From: Strigops habroptila
Lineage: Eukaryota; Chordata; Aves; Psittaciformes; Psittacidae
Direction: 5' to 3'
DNA length: 64,000 bases
Assembly (NCBI RefSeq): GCF_004027225.2
Contig: NC_044282.2
Span: 66,584,225-66,648,224, forward strand
Shown: piece by piece, positions 28,001 to 40,570 of the stretch
Layout of the letters: each line of letters begins with the position of its first letter
Position numbering within the stretch: position 1 is the stretch's first letter
Position numbers and translations under genes: made by a program
Notes under the pieces: generated by a model
The model's database searches: none
Seen by the model: only the letters and a program-made list of their open reading frames with translations
Told to the model about the DNA's origin: nothing

Positions 28001-31000
28001 CCTTCCATACAACCCCTTGCGCTCGACTCTCCATACAGAGCTGCACAGGAAGTTGCTGTCTCAAAGATTAGAGACTCAGAAACTCTCATCTTCCAGTGAC
28101 CTGTACACCAAGATCCTGTCTCCAGCTCTGCAGGGAAGAAGCTCTTCCAGCTCAGAGATGAAGATGACTGGCAAGAATCACCGTTTATCTGGATATCAAA
28201 ACTGCCTGGAGCAGCAACAGTCAATGCTAAGAAACATTTTGGCCAGAGCATAACGCCTGCTATTTCAGGCTATAATGCTATTCCCACCCCTACATGACTA
28301 GAGCAAGACTAACCTTCAAACAGTGGCCATTACCCTGCTGTAGCTCAATCTTCCCTTTGAACCAGGTACTACCAAATTTAGAAGACTGAGGGACAAATCA
28401 GTACAAAGGACCCCCTCAAAATTTGTCACCTTTCGTAATTCCCTCAGAACTGAAACCCAGTACTTTTCCTTAGCTATTTCTCTTCAAAGCTCCCTCTCCT
28501 TGCAGCTGGCATGGTTAATAATGTGCTCTTCTCCATCCTTGTTCTCACACCAAATAGAAGCAGTACAAGATATGCAAAGGTGCACGCAGTAACTCATGGA
28601 AGAATCTGCCTCAGGAGTCTAGATGTACAGATTTCTCAACTGGCCATGGCATTCCCAGCTGTGTGGGAGTCTGAAATCACAAAGACGAGGTGTGCTTTCT
28701 TAAAATAAACATCACCAGAAAAGACTCTGGTGTTATTCACTGCAGCTGTAGTTTGCTACATGAATATTCCCTGCAGGGAGGGGAGTAACTCTCAGATGGG
28801 TAAACCTACCTTGGCCAACTTCGTAACAGACCTGGCATAAAGAGCTTTTAAAGGGATGAGCCATGTACAGAAGGGACTATGACCAAAATAAGAGCATGCA
28901 CCAGGAATATGCAAGTACTGTCTCCAGGGAGACAGTTATTGTCCTTGTGCAGAAAAAAATCTAAAAACTATTTTAAGCTTCCTGCCAGCTTTCCTCCACC
29001 ACATCAAGAGCCAACAGGCTAGGAGAGACACAGTCCAAAACCTGCCTTCCACATCATATGTGTGCATCTAAAAGCTTTGTCCTCATGACCTGGGCAGCTA
29101 AGTCTTAGCTGACATGGAAGGGGAGGGACTTGTTTACAGAGGGAATTATTTCCTTCTTTACTGAGATGACTTGCCTCAGTGTAGACTTGTTTTATTACTT
29201 TTAAATTACAATCAAGTACACCATAATTTGGCCAAGCTTGACATCTGCTTTCACTAGCTCTCAGTACCTGCAAAAGCTCTTCAAGGAATGCAAGGGAACC
29301 ACTTTGGAAAAGCAAAGCATTCACACCTCAGCATACATAATTAGAATGCAAAAGGCTTTTTCTTTTTTTAGGTTTTTCACCGTGTTCAAGTTCACTTCAG
29401 GTTTCTTAACATATGAGTAGCAGTAAGTTAGGTCTATGAAGAGTGCATCCATCTCGTACCACACAAAGGTACATTTGCTGCTATGGCAATCCAGACCACT
29501 ACCTCAAACACACCATCATAGCCCAGTTCCACATGACAGCCAAAATGTGCAGCCTTTAAAAAAATCTCTCTGGGGAAAACACCACAACACAGTACATTTT
29601 CCTTCTTATAATGCAAACCTGTTGCCTAAGGGAGCTGTTTTTCTGTATGTAGTTGCCGTTCTCCACTTTCCTCCTAGTGCAGGAAGATGCTATTCCCTTA
29701 AAAGCAGAGGAGAGGAATGGCTAGTATTCCTTTTCCTTAGTCCTAGAAGAGAGTAGCAAAAAGAGGTTAACTATTAACCCAGCTGTCATACTTTTGGCAA
29801 AACAACCCAGTGGGATCCAGTAGGTTTGCTGATTTACAGGTGGCAGAGCACAGTATTTACCCCTTGCTGTGCTGAGGATTCTGACGGACTGTATTTTCCT
29901 TTGGTTTATTTTTTTGTGTGTGTCAATATACGTGCTGCTAGGTGCTCATGGAAAAATTAATGCTGTAGCAACATTGTCCCTTCTGAATGTACAATCAGAA
30001 GCACAGTGCAAGAAATTCATGGAAATAACAGGATCTGATCCTTAGAGTATTTTCGAATCAATAGTCCCTTTATTTATATTGTAGCTGCATTCCAATTTAT
30101 CACTTACAAATATCCTCCGTAATAAATAAGTGAAGGAAATGGAAATATTACAATGAAGTTGTAATAATTCAATCCTAGCTCTAGCATAATAAAGTTGCAG
30201 AGGGAATCTGTGCTTTTTTGGTTGCCACTGAGCATCAGCAACAACTGATGGTCTTAAGTTAACAAGCTAATATTTCATCCATGGATACCAGAGTGATAAT
30301 GGCTAAATATGCCAGTCGAGGGAATGAGCACATGTGCAGCTATTTGCCTGACACAACTTCTGCTGTCATGGCCTATTAAAACCAGTTTACATGTGCATGT
30401 CGAATTTGATGAATATGTATGTGACCTCTTTCATAGCTATCACTCATTGGACTGTAGCCCTCATGGCAGAAAAAAACAGCACCTCTCATTAAACACAGCT
30501 TGAGTTACAGGCATGTTATGTTAATATTCCTTCAGAACTTTAGGGGGTTTTCTTCTCCTTTTAATAAATCTTCAGAATAAAATAATTTAAAAGTATAATT
30601 AAAAAAACCCCCAACTTTCCCATTTCTCTCCTCTTTCACTTGGTTAATGTGTTTTGAAATTTTCCTTATCTAACAGAAGAGATGGCAAATTAGTTTATAG
30701 GTATTTCCTTAGACATATTCAAGCAACAGTAGCCAAATGCAACTTCTCTTATATAGGGTCTTGAAGAGAATTAGGCTTTTAAAACTAAACAAAAACCTGC
30801 CCAAAGGAGAACAGATTTTCAGGTAAAAATGGGTCTGCCTGTCTTGAACGTCATGCTTGACCCAAATCTTATTGGTGATAAGTATTAGAGTCTAAACATA
30901 TGCAGTGAATGTTCCCTGTTACCTCGCAGTTATCCTACTTTTTCTGCACCTAGATGGAAGGAGAACTGAAAGTAAGAACTACACTGCTACAGAAAGTGCT

Positions 31001-31875
31001 TTCACCAAATTTCTTAGAGAAATTGTAAAGCCTCACGAGACAGAGGAAAGCATCCAAGCTTTTGGTGTTTATGAGAATCCAAATGAACCTCTGAATCTTT
31101 TGAGGTTTATGCATTGCTGTTTAAAAAGCATAAATTATAGAGTATAAGCAAGGATGCAGCCAGATTGTGCAGTCCATATATGGCAAATATTTACTCACAT
31201 GAGCATTTCCACTCCATCTGCTCTGCAGATAGAGTAAATATTTCACAAACTGACACTTGATTTGGTAATACCAAACCAGAAAAGGCACATCCACATCAGC
31301 ATTGGTACTTTGTACCATCCACAAAGAAAGCCACAGTCTTCTCCCAGTTATGTGGCTTTGATACACCAGCAATTGGAAGTAATAAGAAGGTCTGTGCCGC
31401 TTTACAGCAAAACCAGAAATTAGTGCACTAATTTTTACAGGGAACATTGCTGTATCCTAGACCACCACTGGCTCACTGTACTGCGACAATCCAGACACTG
31501 GATGGTTCATTCGTCTGAGTCCCACCTCAGCACCTGAACCAAGAGGCACACGTAGCCAGAGCGGTCATTTCTCTTTCATTTGCAATGAGGAATCTTTTCC
31601 TGTGACTTACTGAGTTCCCTGACATCCAGATAGTTTGGGATTCTCGATTTAGGCACTAAACAAATAGCCAAAATCTGTTTGCTTGACTGCTAAAACCCAA
31701 TCCTGTACAGCTAAACCCCAAGCCTTGGTCTCAGCAAGGGCATGCCGTAAGTAAGCTGAGAAGAATTCAGCAAGTGACTGAAGCTAGCACTACAACTATG
31801 CATTGGCATTATGTACTTTCTGGACTGAACTAGTGCATGAAAGAAAAACAGATTTCCATCAGAACATTCTGTTTT
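25006..31875. other. Unique non-coding DNA, no gene seen
   Basis: No recognised repeat or gene. Open frames do not exceed about 106 codons and have no domains. The stretch 26880-27320 is AT-rich with CCTAATTAG and CAATTGAAAAT elements and could be conserved, but one sequence cannot show that. Confidence 0.5.
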
Positions 31876-31894
31876 GGGGGGGGGGGGGGGGGGG
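31876..31894 (+). repeat. 19-base G homopolymer
   Basis: An uninterrupted run of 19 G is followed by AGGAGAAAAAG. It could fold as a G-quadruplex on the plus strand (C-rich on the minus strand). Such runs are also frequent sites of sequencing and assembly length error, so the exact length should not be trusted. Confidence 0.9.
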
Positions 31895-34800
31895 AGGAGA
31901 AAAAGAAAAATAGCCCACCATTGTCATTTCAATGACATCTTTAGATTTTCTAATGTAAAACTTCACAAAGAAGATCTAATTCCTACTTATGCCACCAGTG
32001 TCAACATATTTATTTTGCCAATGTCAAAACCTGTTCATTAAGGTAAAAATATTTCACTTTAACAGTTCATTTAATTTAACTCCGATTTTCTATTCATTTA
32101 TTTGAATTGTATTAATAATTGTATTGTTTCATTTCACATTGTTCCAAGAAAAATGACAATTTTCAATGTTCCCATATCAACTGCTAGGGGTTCTTTTGCT
32201 ATTTGCACTCTGGAGCATATTTTGAAATGATTACTCTTCTTTTTAAGTCAGTCTGAAAACAAACTTTGAAATCTCAGAATTATGTATTTATGCATAAGGC
32301 TATTTTCTGTCACTGAAAAGTTCCCAAAGATGGCAGATTTGAAAGAAAATTAGAAGAAAACTTACAAGAAAAATAAAGACAGGGAAAAAATCCAAGTCAC
32401 TTCAGTGTTCAAGTTAGATTAGATATTGAGACCTAATCTGGCCCACGAGAGACATCTATATTAGCTGAAGTTCCTGCCCAAAAGCTTTGAATGAAGAAAA
32501 GGAACCTAATCACTCCACTTAAATTTAGCAAACTTGACAATGGAAAGAGCTAAAATTTCTCATGATGGCAGTATTGTTGGTAGAATTTCAAGATATGGAT
32601 TCAACGCTCTTTATAAAACTTGATTTTTTTTTTCCTCCTCACAGTTTGTTTTTTGTTTTTTGGTATTTTTTTTTTGGGCAGAATTTTTTGTAAGAAAAGA
32701 GCCAGCAGCTCTCTAGCAATATAGACACATTAATTTCCAGCTTCTTTTCATTAATGCAACAGAAATATAGATGCTGACAAAGGAATGATGAGTTTGAACA
32801 AACTCTTGCCACGTGGATAAGAAACACGTTGACGTAGGGGAAACGCCACTGGCTCTGCTCTACCATCTACCGATACACACAAACCCCCGTGGCATTCACC
32901 TACCCTTCACTGCAGCAAATAGCAGCTGCTGCTGCTACAAAGCTGTGGTGGCTCAAAACGAGCTCTTTATTTTGTGATCGATCCCTGCATGTTCCTTCCC
33001 CTGCCATGGAAGAGGCAGTTTCCATTCCAGGGACATGTACATGCCACCTAACTCCTGTGCTTAGGTCAGAACATGTGGCATAGAGCATCTATGGTATCTA
33101 TTACCTGCTTTGCTCTCATGTTCTCCCATCCCTGCTCTTGGACTCAAGATTCAACCCAGCAGGATTCAACCCAGTCAGCCTTATCCAAGTGGCCTGACGA
33201 TCGGAGGGCATCCTCCTCCAGGCTGAGCATAAGGATGGTACAGCTGAAGCCTGAATTTCCTGTGTTTTATTTGCTTGGTTTTCCTTTAAAGAAAGCAAGA
33301 TGTGGTGTTCGTACACCACATCTGTGCAGCACACAGTTCCCGCTGCATCCTTCCCTTGACAGGCTTTTCTTACATATTTTTCACTGTCGTATCTGAATTG
33401 TCACTCCCTCAATGTGAGCACGTTTTTGCCTCATCTACCTCAGCAAAAAAAATATAAAACCTAAAACCAGCCAAAAATCCAGTACTGTCAAAACAGACAT
33501 TTTACCCACGGTTTTCAATTGTCTTAAGGTTTTGGAAAATACTCCTAATTGCCCCAAGTGGCAAAGAACTTCAGACAAGGTTTGTGTGAAAGATCCTTCT
33601 TAAGCCACTAGCCCTGAAACTCTGGCTTTTGTGCACACTCAGCTTCTGAAGGGAAGCCATGGATAATGCAAAAGCTGAAGGAGGCAGTTGCTTATGCTTT
33701 ACCACCGTACCAAAATAGCCTTTGCACCAGCATGTCCAAAACAGACCTTAAAACACTCTCCATACACAGTGCTACAATACTTCTTTGATTTGCTCATCCC
33801 CTCATGGAGTATGCCTGAGATGAGATTAGTTACATTACTGAACGTAAAGCCAGGGATACAGGTATGGTGTCTGCAAAGTAAAGTCATAAATTCAAGTTTT
33901 TGCAGGTGCTACTCATGCAAAAATGACACACAAATTCTTCTAGGAATACAAATGCCAGGAATATAAGTGACATTGTATAACAGCTAATGAAAAAAAAGCC
34001 CACCCCAAACCCACGACCTTGACCAATTCAAAGAAAGAACAGAAATAGATATGACATAACTTATGGATTTGATAAGGAAAAATACTGCCAGGACACCAGA
34101 AATAGATGACAAACTCAAAAAGCATCCACTGTAGCTCACCCCAGGAATTGAAACACACAGAGAGCTTTCCACAGTCTGTTTCGAAGGTTAGAAAATGTCC
34201 ATATCAAACTACAGGCCACTACACACTTTCCATATCAGCTCTTACTTAATTAAAGTAGTACTGAAATAAAATGTTCCTGTCATATTCCCTTGTGGCCGAA
34301 GAGAAGTATAGAAGTATCTATTCTGAGTCTCTGAAATCAGATACGCATTTTCCTTTAAAAAGACATTTTCTGGGTACATATCAAGATAATTTAAATAAAG
34401 CTTACTTTAATGCAATAAAAATCTTATCATTCTTATGTGGAATAAAACAAAGAGTTTAAAAGATCCCCAGGGTAATCTTCTGGTACCCACCATTATAGCC
34501 AAACATGCAATCTCTGCTAATAACTTTTATTTACATATATATTAAACGTGTATACCATTAGGAGATAAGTACGTATTGATAGAGCCATGAACTTTAGTGG
34601 TTTCTTTGAACACATATTTCTAAAGTAAGTACCTTACTTACAGTTTAATAGAAATCCTGGTTAATTTAGAGATTATGAACTAGATATATATATCTAGGAG
34701 TTCCCAGGAAGTTAGGTCTTTGAAAAAAATAGAAACTTGCTAGACATGGGTATGGGAGAAAAAAAGAAGATACCACTTTTCAAGGGGTAGAAAAAATGTG

Positions 34801-35439
34801 GTGGTTCAAAGCAGAAATAGTCTCACTGGCTCATTAGGAAAAAAACTAATAAAAAACAAACTTGAAAGTTCCAAATATACCTTTTCCACCTCCCCAGAAA
34901 AAATGGAAGAATCCTTCTCCGGCCTCAGCCTCTTTGCCACAATTTGATATGAAACATGACAAATCACTGAACTGAATTTCATAAACCTGAGTTTTACACT
35001 GAAAGTGATATTCAAATAACACAGGAAAGAGAAACAAAATTAGAATTTTAGGATTAAATATGGTCTCAGCTAAAGCTTGACCCTGACAGACACAATTACA
35101 TTCACTGAAAAAAGATGAAGTGAAATCTACTAGATACGAGAAAGTACTCGTAAAGGAAAATGCTTGAACAGTCTTTCTAAAAAACCACTGAACTTCACTT
35201 TGATATTGAACATTTCAGAAGTTGCTGCTTTCTGCAGGGTTTACTAAGTGCTTTCAGAAATGCAGCCTTAAACAAAGACATTTGGAGTTCAAAACCACTT
35301 TCCTCTCAACCAAAGTACTTGCCAGCATCACCAAATGCACTCTAAAAAAATTTATAATGCACTGTGTAGTGCACAGACACTGGTAATGAACTGCTATTTG
35401 AGAAACCAGCAGAAGGCCCTGAGCCTGGCTGCACTCCTG
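31895..35439. other. Unique AT-rich DNA with T-rich tract and short palindrome
   Basis: No gene is supported. A T-rich low-complexity stretch occupies about 32624-32692. A 15-base duplication built on GGATTCAACCCAG lies near 33148-33175. The perfect palindrome at 34680-34697 is listed separately. Open frames reach 107-108 codons with no domain. Confidence 0.5.
34680..34697. repeat. Perfect 18 bp palindrome
   Basis: CTAGATATATATATCTAG reads the same on both strands. The flanking GAA and GAGTTC extend it imperfectly to a longer hairpin. It is AT-rich and may simply be an AT microsatellite flanked by CTAG halves. Confidence 0.85.
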
Positions 35440-35860
35440 CGATGGTGACATCCTCAGGGGCTTCTGCACCCACCACCCAGCCCTTGGTGGGATCTCACAT
35501 GGGAGCAGGACGGGAGCCAGGACACCACTCTTCCTCCCTTCATAGGCATGGGTTGGGATCCCTGAGACGCCTGAATCCCTGCATGGCTCCCAGGATAATC
35601 CAAGCTGGCCAGCATGTGCTGAGCAGTGGCATTAGCCACTGTGGCCCTCCAGCTGGCCCCATCACACCACAGGCCCCTGCCGCGTGGCCGCGTCTCGATG
35701 CCGGTGGCTCCCAGTGACTCATTCTCAATGCGAGTAAATTGCTACTTCCAGCCTCAGCAAACAGTGGCCAACTTGCCACGTTGACGAGCTTGGTGTCACT
35801 GGCTCTGCCTTCTTCATGCTAATTCAGAGCGCGTTTCCCGGACTGCACAAACAGCCTGTA
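35440..35860. other. GC-rich, CpG-containing patch
   Basis: GC content rises well above the window average here, with a small CpG cluster at about 35678-35705 (GCCGCGTGGCCGCGTCTCG) and more CpGs near 35780-35840. Overlapping open frames on both strands (35442-35717 plus, 35540-35779 minus) follow from the composition. It is weaker than a typical vertebrate CpG island, and no transcript start or adjacent exon is evident. It could be a decayed GC-rich repeat or a weak orphan island. Confidence 0.35.
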
Positions 35861-37582
35861 GAATTGCTGGGCAACCCTCTGTGCACGTTCTGCCAGTACA
35901 TATTTGTGCTCTCTCTTTTTAATTTTACTTTCTTTTCATTGGGGCAGGACTCTTCCCTTCTGCCCATGTTTCTCCCTGCACCACTTCAAATGAGATTAAG
36001 TTTAGGCAAAGAGGGGAGTCCGTGCTTGCGGCAGGACCATCGTGCATTAAGCGAGTTTATTTTGGTAGCACTGTGTTCTGTCTCTAGTCACTGTCTTTTT
36101 ACACATAATCAAAACATGAAGATTTATTATAGGGAGCACTAAAAATACGGTTTGAAAAGAACAAAAATAAAACCACAAACTTGCTTTACAGCTGTGGCCT
36201 TAGGAATGCAACTGGATTCAGTCTGCAATGGGGAGTGGCAATGCTGTCAGGTTTCAAATGTGACTTATCTGCTCAGGCTCTCAGAAGCAAGCTCGCTGGC
36301 TCCCGGCATAGCCTCTAGAAAAAGAAAAGACTGAAGGATGTTTCACAGCAATGTGATACACAGGCTGCTGCACCTACATGTTGGTCCCTTATAGTAGGTC
36401 AGTGGTCATTATCTCTGTGTTGCCAGATTTTTCAGTACAAGATCCATGTGCTTTTTCATGAAAATCCAATGTCGAGAATCAAGAAACTCACTCCAACCCA
36501 CTAAGGTTCCATTTCTGTTTCATTATTTTAAATACATTATAGACCTGATGGTTGTGGGGAAAAACCCCACATCTTGAAAAAGGATAGCCCCTCGCCAGAT
36601 CACACGTGAAAAGACAAACTGAGGAAAAAAAAGCTATGTGAATTATTCTTGTAAGCTAACAAATGAATGCCTTCGAAGCCTATCTCATGAAGTTTCTAAC
36701 AACTGAAACTGGGCAGCATGACTGAGGCCCATCATCACTACGCCTGGTATCACAGCCAACAAATCACCCTTAGTAACTCTGAGACTGCAGGTTCCCTTTT
36801 TTTTTTCTGGTAGGTAGCTACAAATCTGATATTCAAAGGTCTGAAACATACTTTTCAAAAAGAACTCACTCAAAGACAACTTGTCAACCACACGACTTGT
36901 ACACAAGGATCCTGGAAAAATATTTCTCCAGACACTACTGTGGTCTGTGACGAGCACCCTAGGTTCACTGTGAGGGCATCCTTTGCATTCAAGACTCAGT
37001 GACAATACACAAACATTGAACCCCTCATTGTTTCCTTTATTCCTGGCATAGCTGAGCTCCTTGCTGATCCAAATAAGCCATCTCAAGGCCACCTCAGCCC
37101 AACCTGAAAATTTCAGCAAGCTGATCTCAAGGAAGAGTGAAGCAAATACACTCTTCGGTGGTCAGCAAACGAACTGTACATCTGTATACACAGTGGAAAT
37201 CACTGCAACTCTCTTGCCACCTCACAGTTAATCACCATTAGCCGCACATCTAATTAATTTATCCTCAACTTCTAGCAACAGGAAAATCCGAATGAAGCTT
37301 GCTGTGACTTTCAGCACATAGTCAGTAATGTGCACTGGGCTGCTGGAGCGCGCCAGCTTGGGTGGTTTTCCTAGATAAGTCTCTCCTTATTACTCTGTTA
37401 GCTTTAAACACTGGTGATGAAAAATCAAAAGAGAAAGGAGCTGACACTCCTCAACACATTCTGTGTACAAGCATCTGACCATTTAGAAGGAGGCAGGTTT
37501 TCTTACTGATTGCAATTTAGAGATTTGTGGATCTTGAATAAAAGAGAATAAAGTTATTATGAAACTTTTAAATTCATGATAA
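35861..37582. other. Unique non-coding DNA
   Basis: No gene is supported. The minus-strand open frame 36685-37119 (144 codons) has no recognisable domain. A 10-base T run lies near 36798. Confidence 0.5.
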
Positions 37583-37658
37583 CAGAAAACTACTTCCAGA
37601 ATTTAGTTTATTATCTCTGTCAGAAAACAACTTCCAGAATTTAGTTTATTACCTCTGT
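37583..37658. repeat. Two-copy 38 bp tandem duplication
   Basis: The unit beginning CAGAAAAC and ending CTCTGT occurs at 37583-37620 and again at 37621-37658 with only two substitutions. The copies abut exactly. This is a young slippage or microduplication event in non-coding DNA. Confidence 0.93.
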
Positions 37659-39139
37659 ATATTGTAGTAATCCGTTCATATAATATATGTCTATAAAGTA
37701 AGTATAGCAGAAGATGACGTGGGTAAAGCAGGGCTGCAACAGTCTTGGTCAGCATTACACAGTAAATCAGGCTTTATCTCCTGTTCCTTTGTCTTGTGCT
37801 CTTCAACTGTGCCAAACCATTACACCCTAAAAAAGTTTCCATTAAGATAGAAGTTGAAACCAAAGGAAGCAAGGTTCAGAGGTATTTGGAGCTTTTATTT
37901 GCAGATGTGATAGCCTTATGTTTCAATACATTTGTTCCCTTCGATAGAATATATCTGCTCAGAGAGGCAGTTTTCCGATACATACAGCACACATTTCCAC
38001 TTTTTAATAACTTTTTCAGAACTTTCAGAACATGTTGGCCTGGCTATTTATGGATTCTTCCCAAAGAAGATAGTAAAATGTTCATGAATTTGGCATGGGG
38101 TATTCCAAGCGTCCACGTGTTGTGCTCGACATATGTAACACCAACACCATCTTTGCTATCTTTAAACTCTGGAGGGAGACATAGGCTCCACAAAACACGG
38201 GAGAAAATCCTGACTGGTTTGGATTATAGGTTTCAGTCCTTATTTGCTTCCTTGATTTGTCATGGTCAGCACAAATATATGCAACTCATTATATAAACTG
38301 GCCTTCCTCATCTAGATAACACTGCTGACTTCCTGCAGGAATTATTCAAACTTGCATAGAAGTTATTTGAATGGTGTTTACCCCTGGCCTGTCTCCTTCA
38401 GGCTCAGATGGATCTTTAGAATGGGAAGGGAAGCAGTGCCTGCTTCCTGTGGGCACATGTGCAGAGAGACGGCTGAAGGATCCACACTGTGAGTGAAGGT
38501 GCATCCGCTACTTTACTCACTGGCCTTTCCACAGGATAACTGGGCTGTTCAGCATCACAGCATGCAAACAAATAAATTAAATTGTAATTTCCCTCTCTCC
38601 CTCACCAGACACACTGCAGCAGTGGCCTCAGCGTAGTCCCACTCTTCCCAAAGCCTACAACTGACATAGGCTACATAAGAAATTGCAAGGATTTCTCTCA
38701 CCTTGTGGAAAAGTTCCAGAACAACTTGATGGGGTAAGAAAACCTTCTTTTAAAATATGGAGGCCTGGGGTTTGTATGCCGTTATAATGTATTAATGCCT
38801 ACTTTTTATATAAGGAGCTAACATCCATGGAAGACCCAATGTATCTCTGTGTAACTGTATACCCCCATTTTCACAGAGAATGATGAGGGGTGCAAGCAAG
38901 GTCCTGGGCATCCAGCCCAAAGGATGCACAATAAATACATCACCAGTTTTATGTTCCACTTGAGACTGTTGAGTTGTCTTAACCACAGAACTAACAATGG
39001 AAACTGCCTTCTCAGACATTTTTTTGTTAATAATAAAAAAGACAGCATTGCCTTAAAGAATAAGCTAATACTTACAATGAATTTCTGCTAAACTCCATCA
39101 TTGCTGGGGTGAAGAATCTGTTAACGTCAACATAAGGCA
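37659..39139. other. Unique DNA containing a 166-codon open frame of unknown status
   Basis: The plus-strand frame 37796-38296 is the second longest in the window. It has no domain, signal peptide or repeat that I recognise. An ORF of this size is about what chance gives in 64 kb of AT-rich DNA. No splice or promoter signal supports it, so it is not called as a gene. Confidence 0.45.
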
Positions 39140-39550
39140 CGTCTGGAGACAGTCTAGCCCACTGCACCTGCTCAAGGCAGGTTGCTCAGGACCATGTACT
39201 GAACCATTGAACTGCTGCCACCTCAGAGGAGGGAGAGAAAAAAAGAGGGGGAGGGGGAAAAAAAAAAAGCTTTTCCTAACATTTAAACAGAACGTTCTGT
39301 GTTTCAATTTGTGCCCATTGTAACCATCACTAAAGCCTGGTTCTGGTTTCTCTACTTCCTCTTATCAGGTGTTGATACACATAAATAAGACTCTCCCTGA
39401 CCCTTCTTTAGGACAAACAGCCCCAGCTCTCTCAGCCTCTTCTCATACAAGAGATGCTCCAGTTCCCTCAATCATCTCTGTGGCCTTTCTCTGGACTCAC
39501 TCTAGTATATCCATGTGTTCCTCATAGAGGGGAACCCAAAACTAGCCCAT
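39140..39550 (-). mobile_element. CR1 LINE fragment, interrupted by polypurine tract
   Basis: Read on the minus strand this carries the CR1 region upstream of the 3' UTR. Plus-strand landmarks are CACTGCACCTGCTCAAGGCA with GGTTGCTCAGGACCATGT, then TTTCAATTTGTGCCCATTG, CCCAGCTCTCTCAGCCTCTTC, AGATGCTCCAGTTCCCTCAA and TCTGTGGCCTTTCTCTGGACTC. These are characteristic reverse-complement blocks of the avian CR1 ORF2 C-terminal region. The element is truncated at both ends. Expected sequence between about 39205 and 39270 is replaced by the polypurine tract listed separately. It lacks the octamer 3' end. Confidence 0.9.
39225..39269 (+). repeat. 45 bp polypurine tract inside CR1
   Basis: An uninterrupted run of A and G, roughly (AG/GA)n grading into G-rich and then A-rich sequence, lies where CR1 consensus sequence is expected. 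A mirror-like polypurine run of this kind can form triplex (H-) DNA. It probably arose by microsatellite expansion or by insertion-deletion within the CR1. Confidence 0.85.
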
Positions 39551-40209
39551 TATTTTGAAAAGATACTGAGTTGATACCCTATTGCCCTTAAAGGCAAGCT
39601 TCCAAGCTTTAAGGAATACATATGCATTAAACATTGTTTAAAAGCAGAATAAACAGAAGAACTGGAAGGATCTGGAGAAGCAGAAATTCACTGGCACTTG
39701 GGAAAGTATCTCCTTGTTATTCCAATCTATTCCTGCAATACAAGATTATTTTTGGCCAGTTTTATTGACTTAAATCACTGTTTGCTCTTTATTTATTTAT
39801 GCTTGTTTTTTGAAATAATAATCTTGGACTTCTTTCCTTTTATCCTCCAAGTGTGTTGTCCTGGAGGCTGTTATTGCTATGAACAACTGAGGGGGTTTAA
39901 TTTAAATATACATTTCCACCACCATATATTGGTGCAAGTGGCTTTTCTCGCACTCAGCTGCTGCAGAACCATAGCCCAGTCATTATTAAGCCAAAGTTGA
40001 AAGGAATAATGAATCTTGGCTTTATTATTTAATAAATCTTGGCTATTTTGGCAAGGTTGTTTTGAATTAATTTTTCTGTTTAATGTTTAAGTTTCTTGAG
40101 TATATTTAGGTTGGGGTTTTTTTCTTTCATTAAATATTATTTGAACTGCAAGCGTTTCTGTTGAAACTTAAGAGGTGAGTTTGTGGAGCTGGCATGCTCT
40201 ACCTTTCTC
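39551..40209. other. Unique AT-rich DNA
   Basis: No gene is supported. It contains a short duplication built on AATCTTGGCT near 40010-40045 and T-rich stretches. It separates the minus-strand CR1 from the LTR remnant. Confidence 0.5.
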
Positions 40210-40452
40210 TGTCGTCGTGGTTTAACCTGCAGGCAGCTAAACAACACACAGCCAGCCAGTCACTTACTTACCTCCAGTGGGATGCAGGAGGGAATAGCCC
40301 ACCTAGAAAGTCCTTGACTCAGTGTAAGCACTGCCCAGCAACAACTACACCATCAGGGTGTTATCAACATTATTTGCATCCTAAATCCAAAACACAGCAC
40401 TGTACCAGCTACTAGGAAGAAAATTAACTCTATCCCAGATGAAACCAGGACA
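40210..40452 (-). mobile_element. Endogenous-retrovirus LTR, internally deleted, antisense
   Basis: The segment starts with TG (TGTCGTCGTGGTTTAACC) and ends with CA (GATGAAACCAGGACA), as expected of an LTR. The end blocks, including AACATTATTTGCATCCTAAATCC and CAGCACTGTACCAGCTACTAGG, are ones I recognise from a family of avian ERV LTRs. Read on the minus strand it begins TGTCCTGGTTTCATCTGGG. At about 243 bases it is shorter than the family form. The central part with the TATA box and polyadenylation region appears lost at the junction near 40300, so it should be promoter-dead. No internal viral genes or second LTR flank it, which fits a solo LTR. TCTACC directly follows the CA end and also lies a few bases before the TG end, a possible but not flush target duplication. 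The exact family is uncertain. Confidence 0.78.
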
Positions 40453-40472
40453 TCTACCCATGATATATGCTA

Positions 40473-40540
40473 TGAAAAATTAGAAACTCTCCACTGTAAT
40501 ATTAGAAACTCTCTGAAAAATTAGAAACTCTCCACACAAA
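40473..40540. repeat. 41 bp-period tandem repeat
   Basis: The 22-base sequence TGAAAAATTAGAAACTCTCC plus AC occurs at 40473 and identically at 40514. A partial third copy (ATTAGAAACTCTC) lies between them around 40501-40513. It fills the gap between the LTR and the next CR1. Confidence 0.88.
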
Positions 40541-40570
40541 TATTGTGTGCTTGATTATCTTGCTTGATGA

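Noticed and set aside
34626..34642. GTAAGTACCTTACTTAC as paired splice-donor-like or hairpin element
   Set aside because: The 7-base arms are short enough to be chance, and no exon lies beside it.
35442..35779. Overlapping open frames in GC-rich patch
   Set aside because: High GC removes stop codons on both strands at once. No codon bias or domain was seen.
36685..37119. 144-codon open frame, minus strand
   Set aside because: No domain or supporting signal; length compatible with chance.
37796..38296. 166-codon open frame, plus strand
   Set aside because: No recognisable domain, splice context or promoter. An ORF of this length is expected roughly once by chance in a 64 kb AT-rich window read in six frames.
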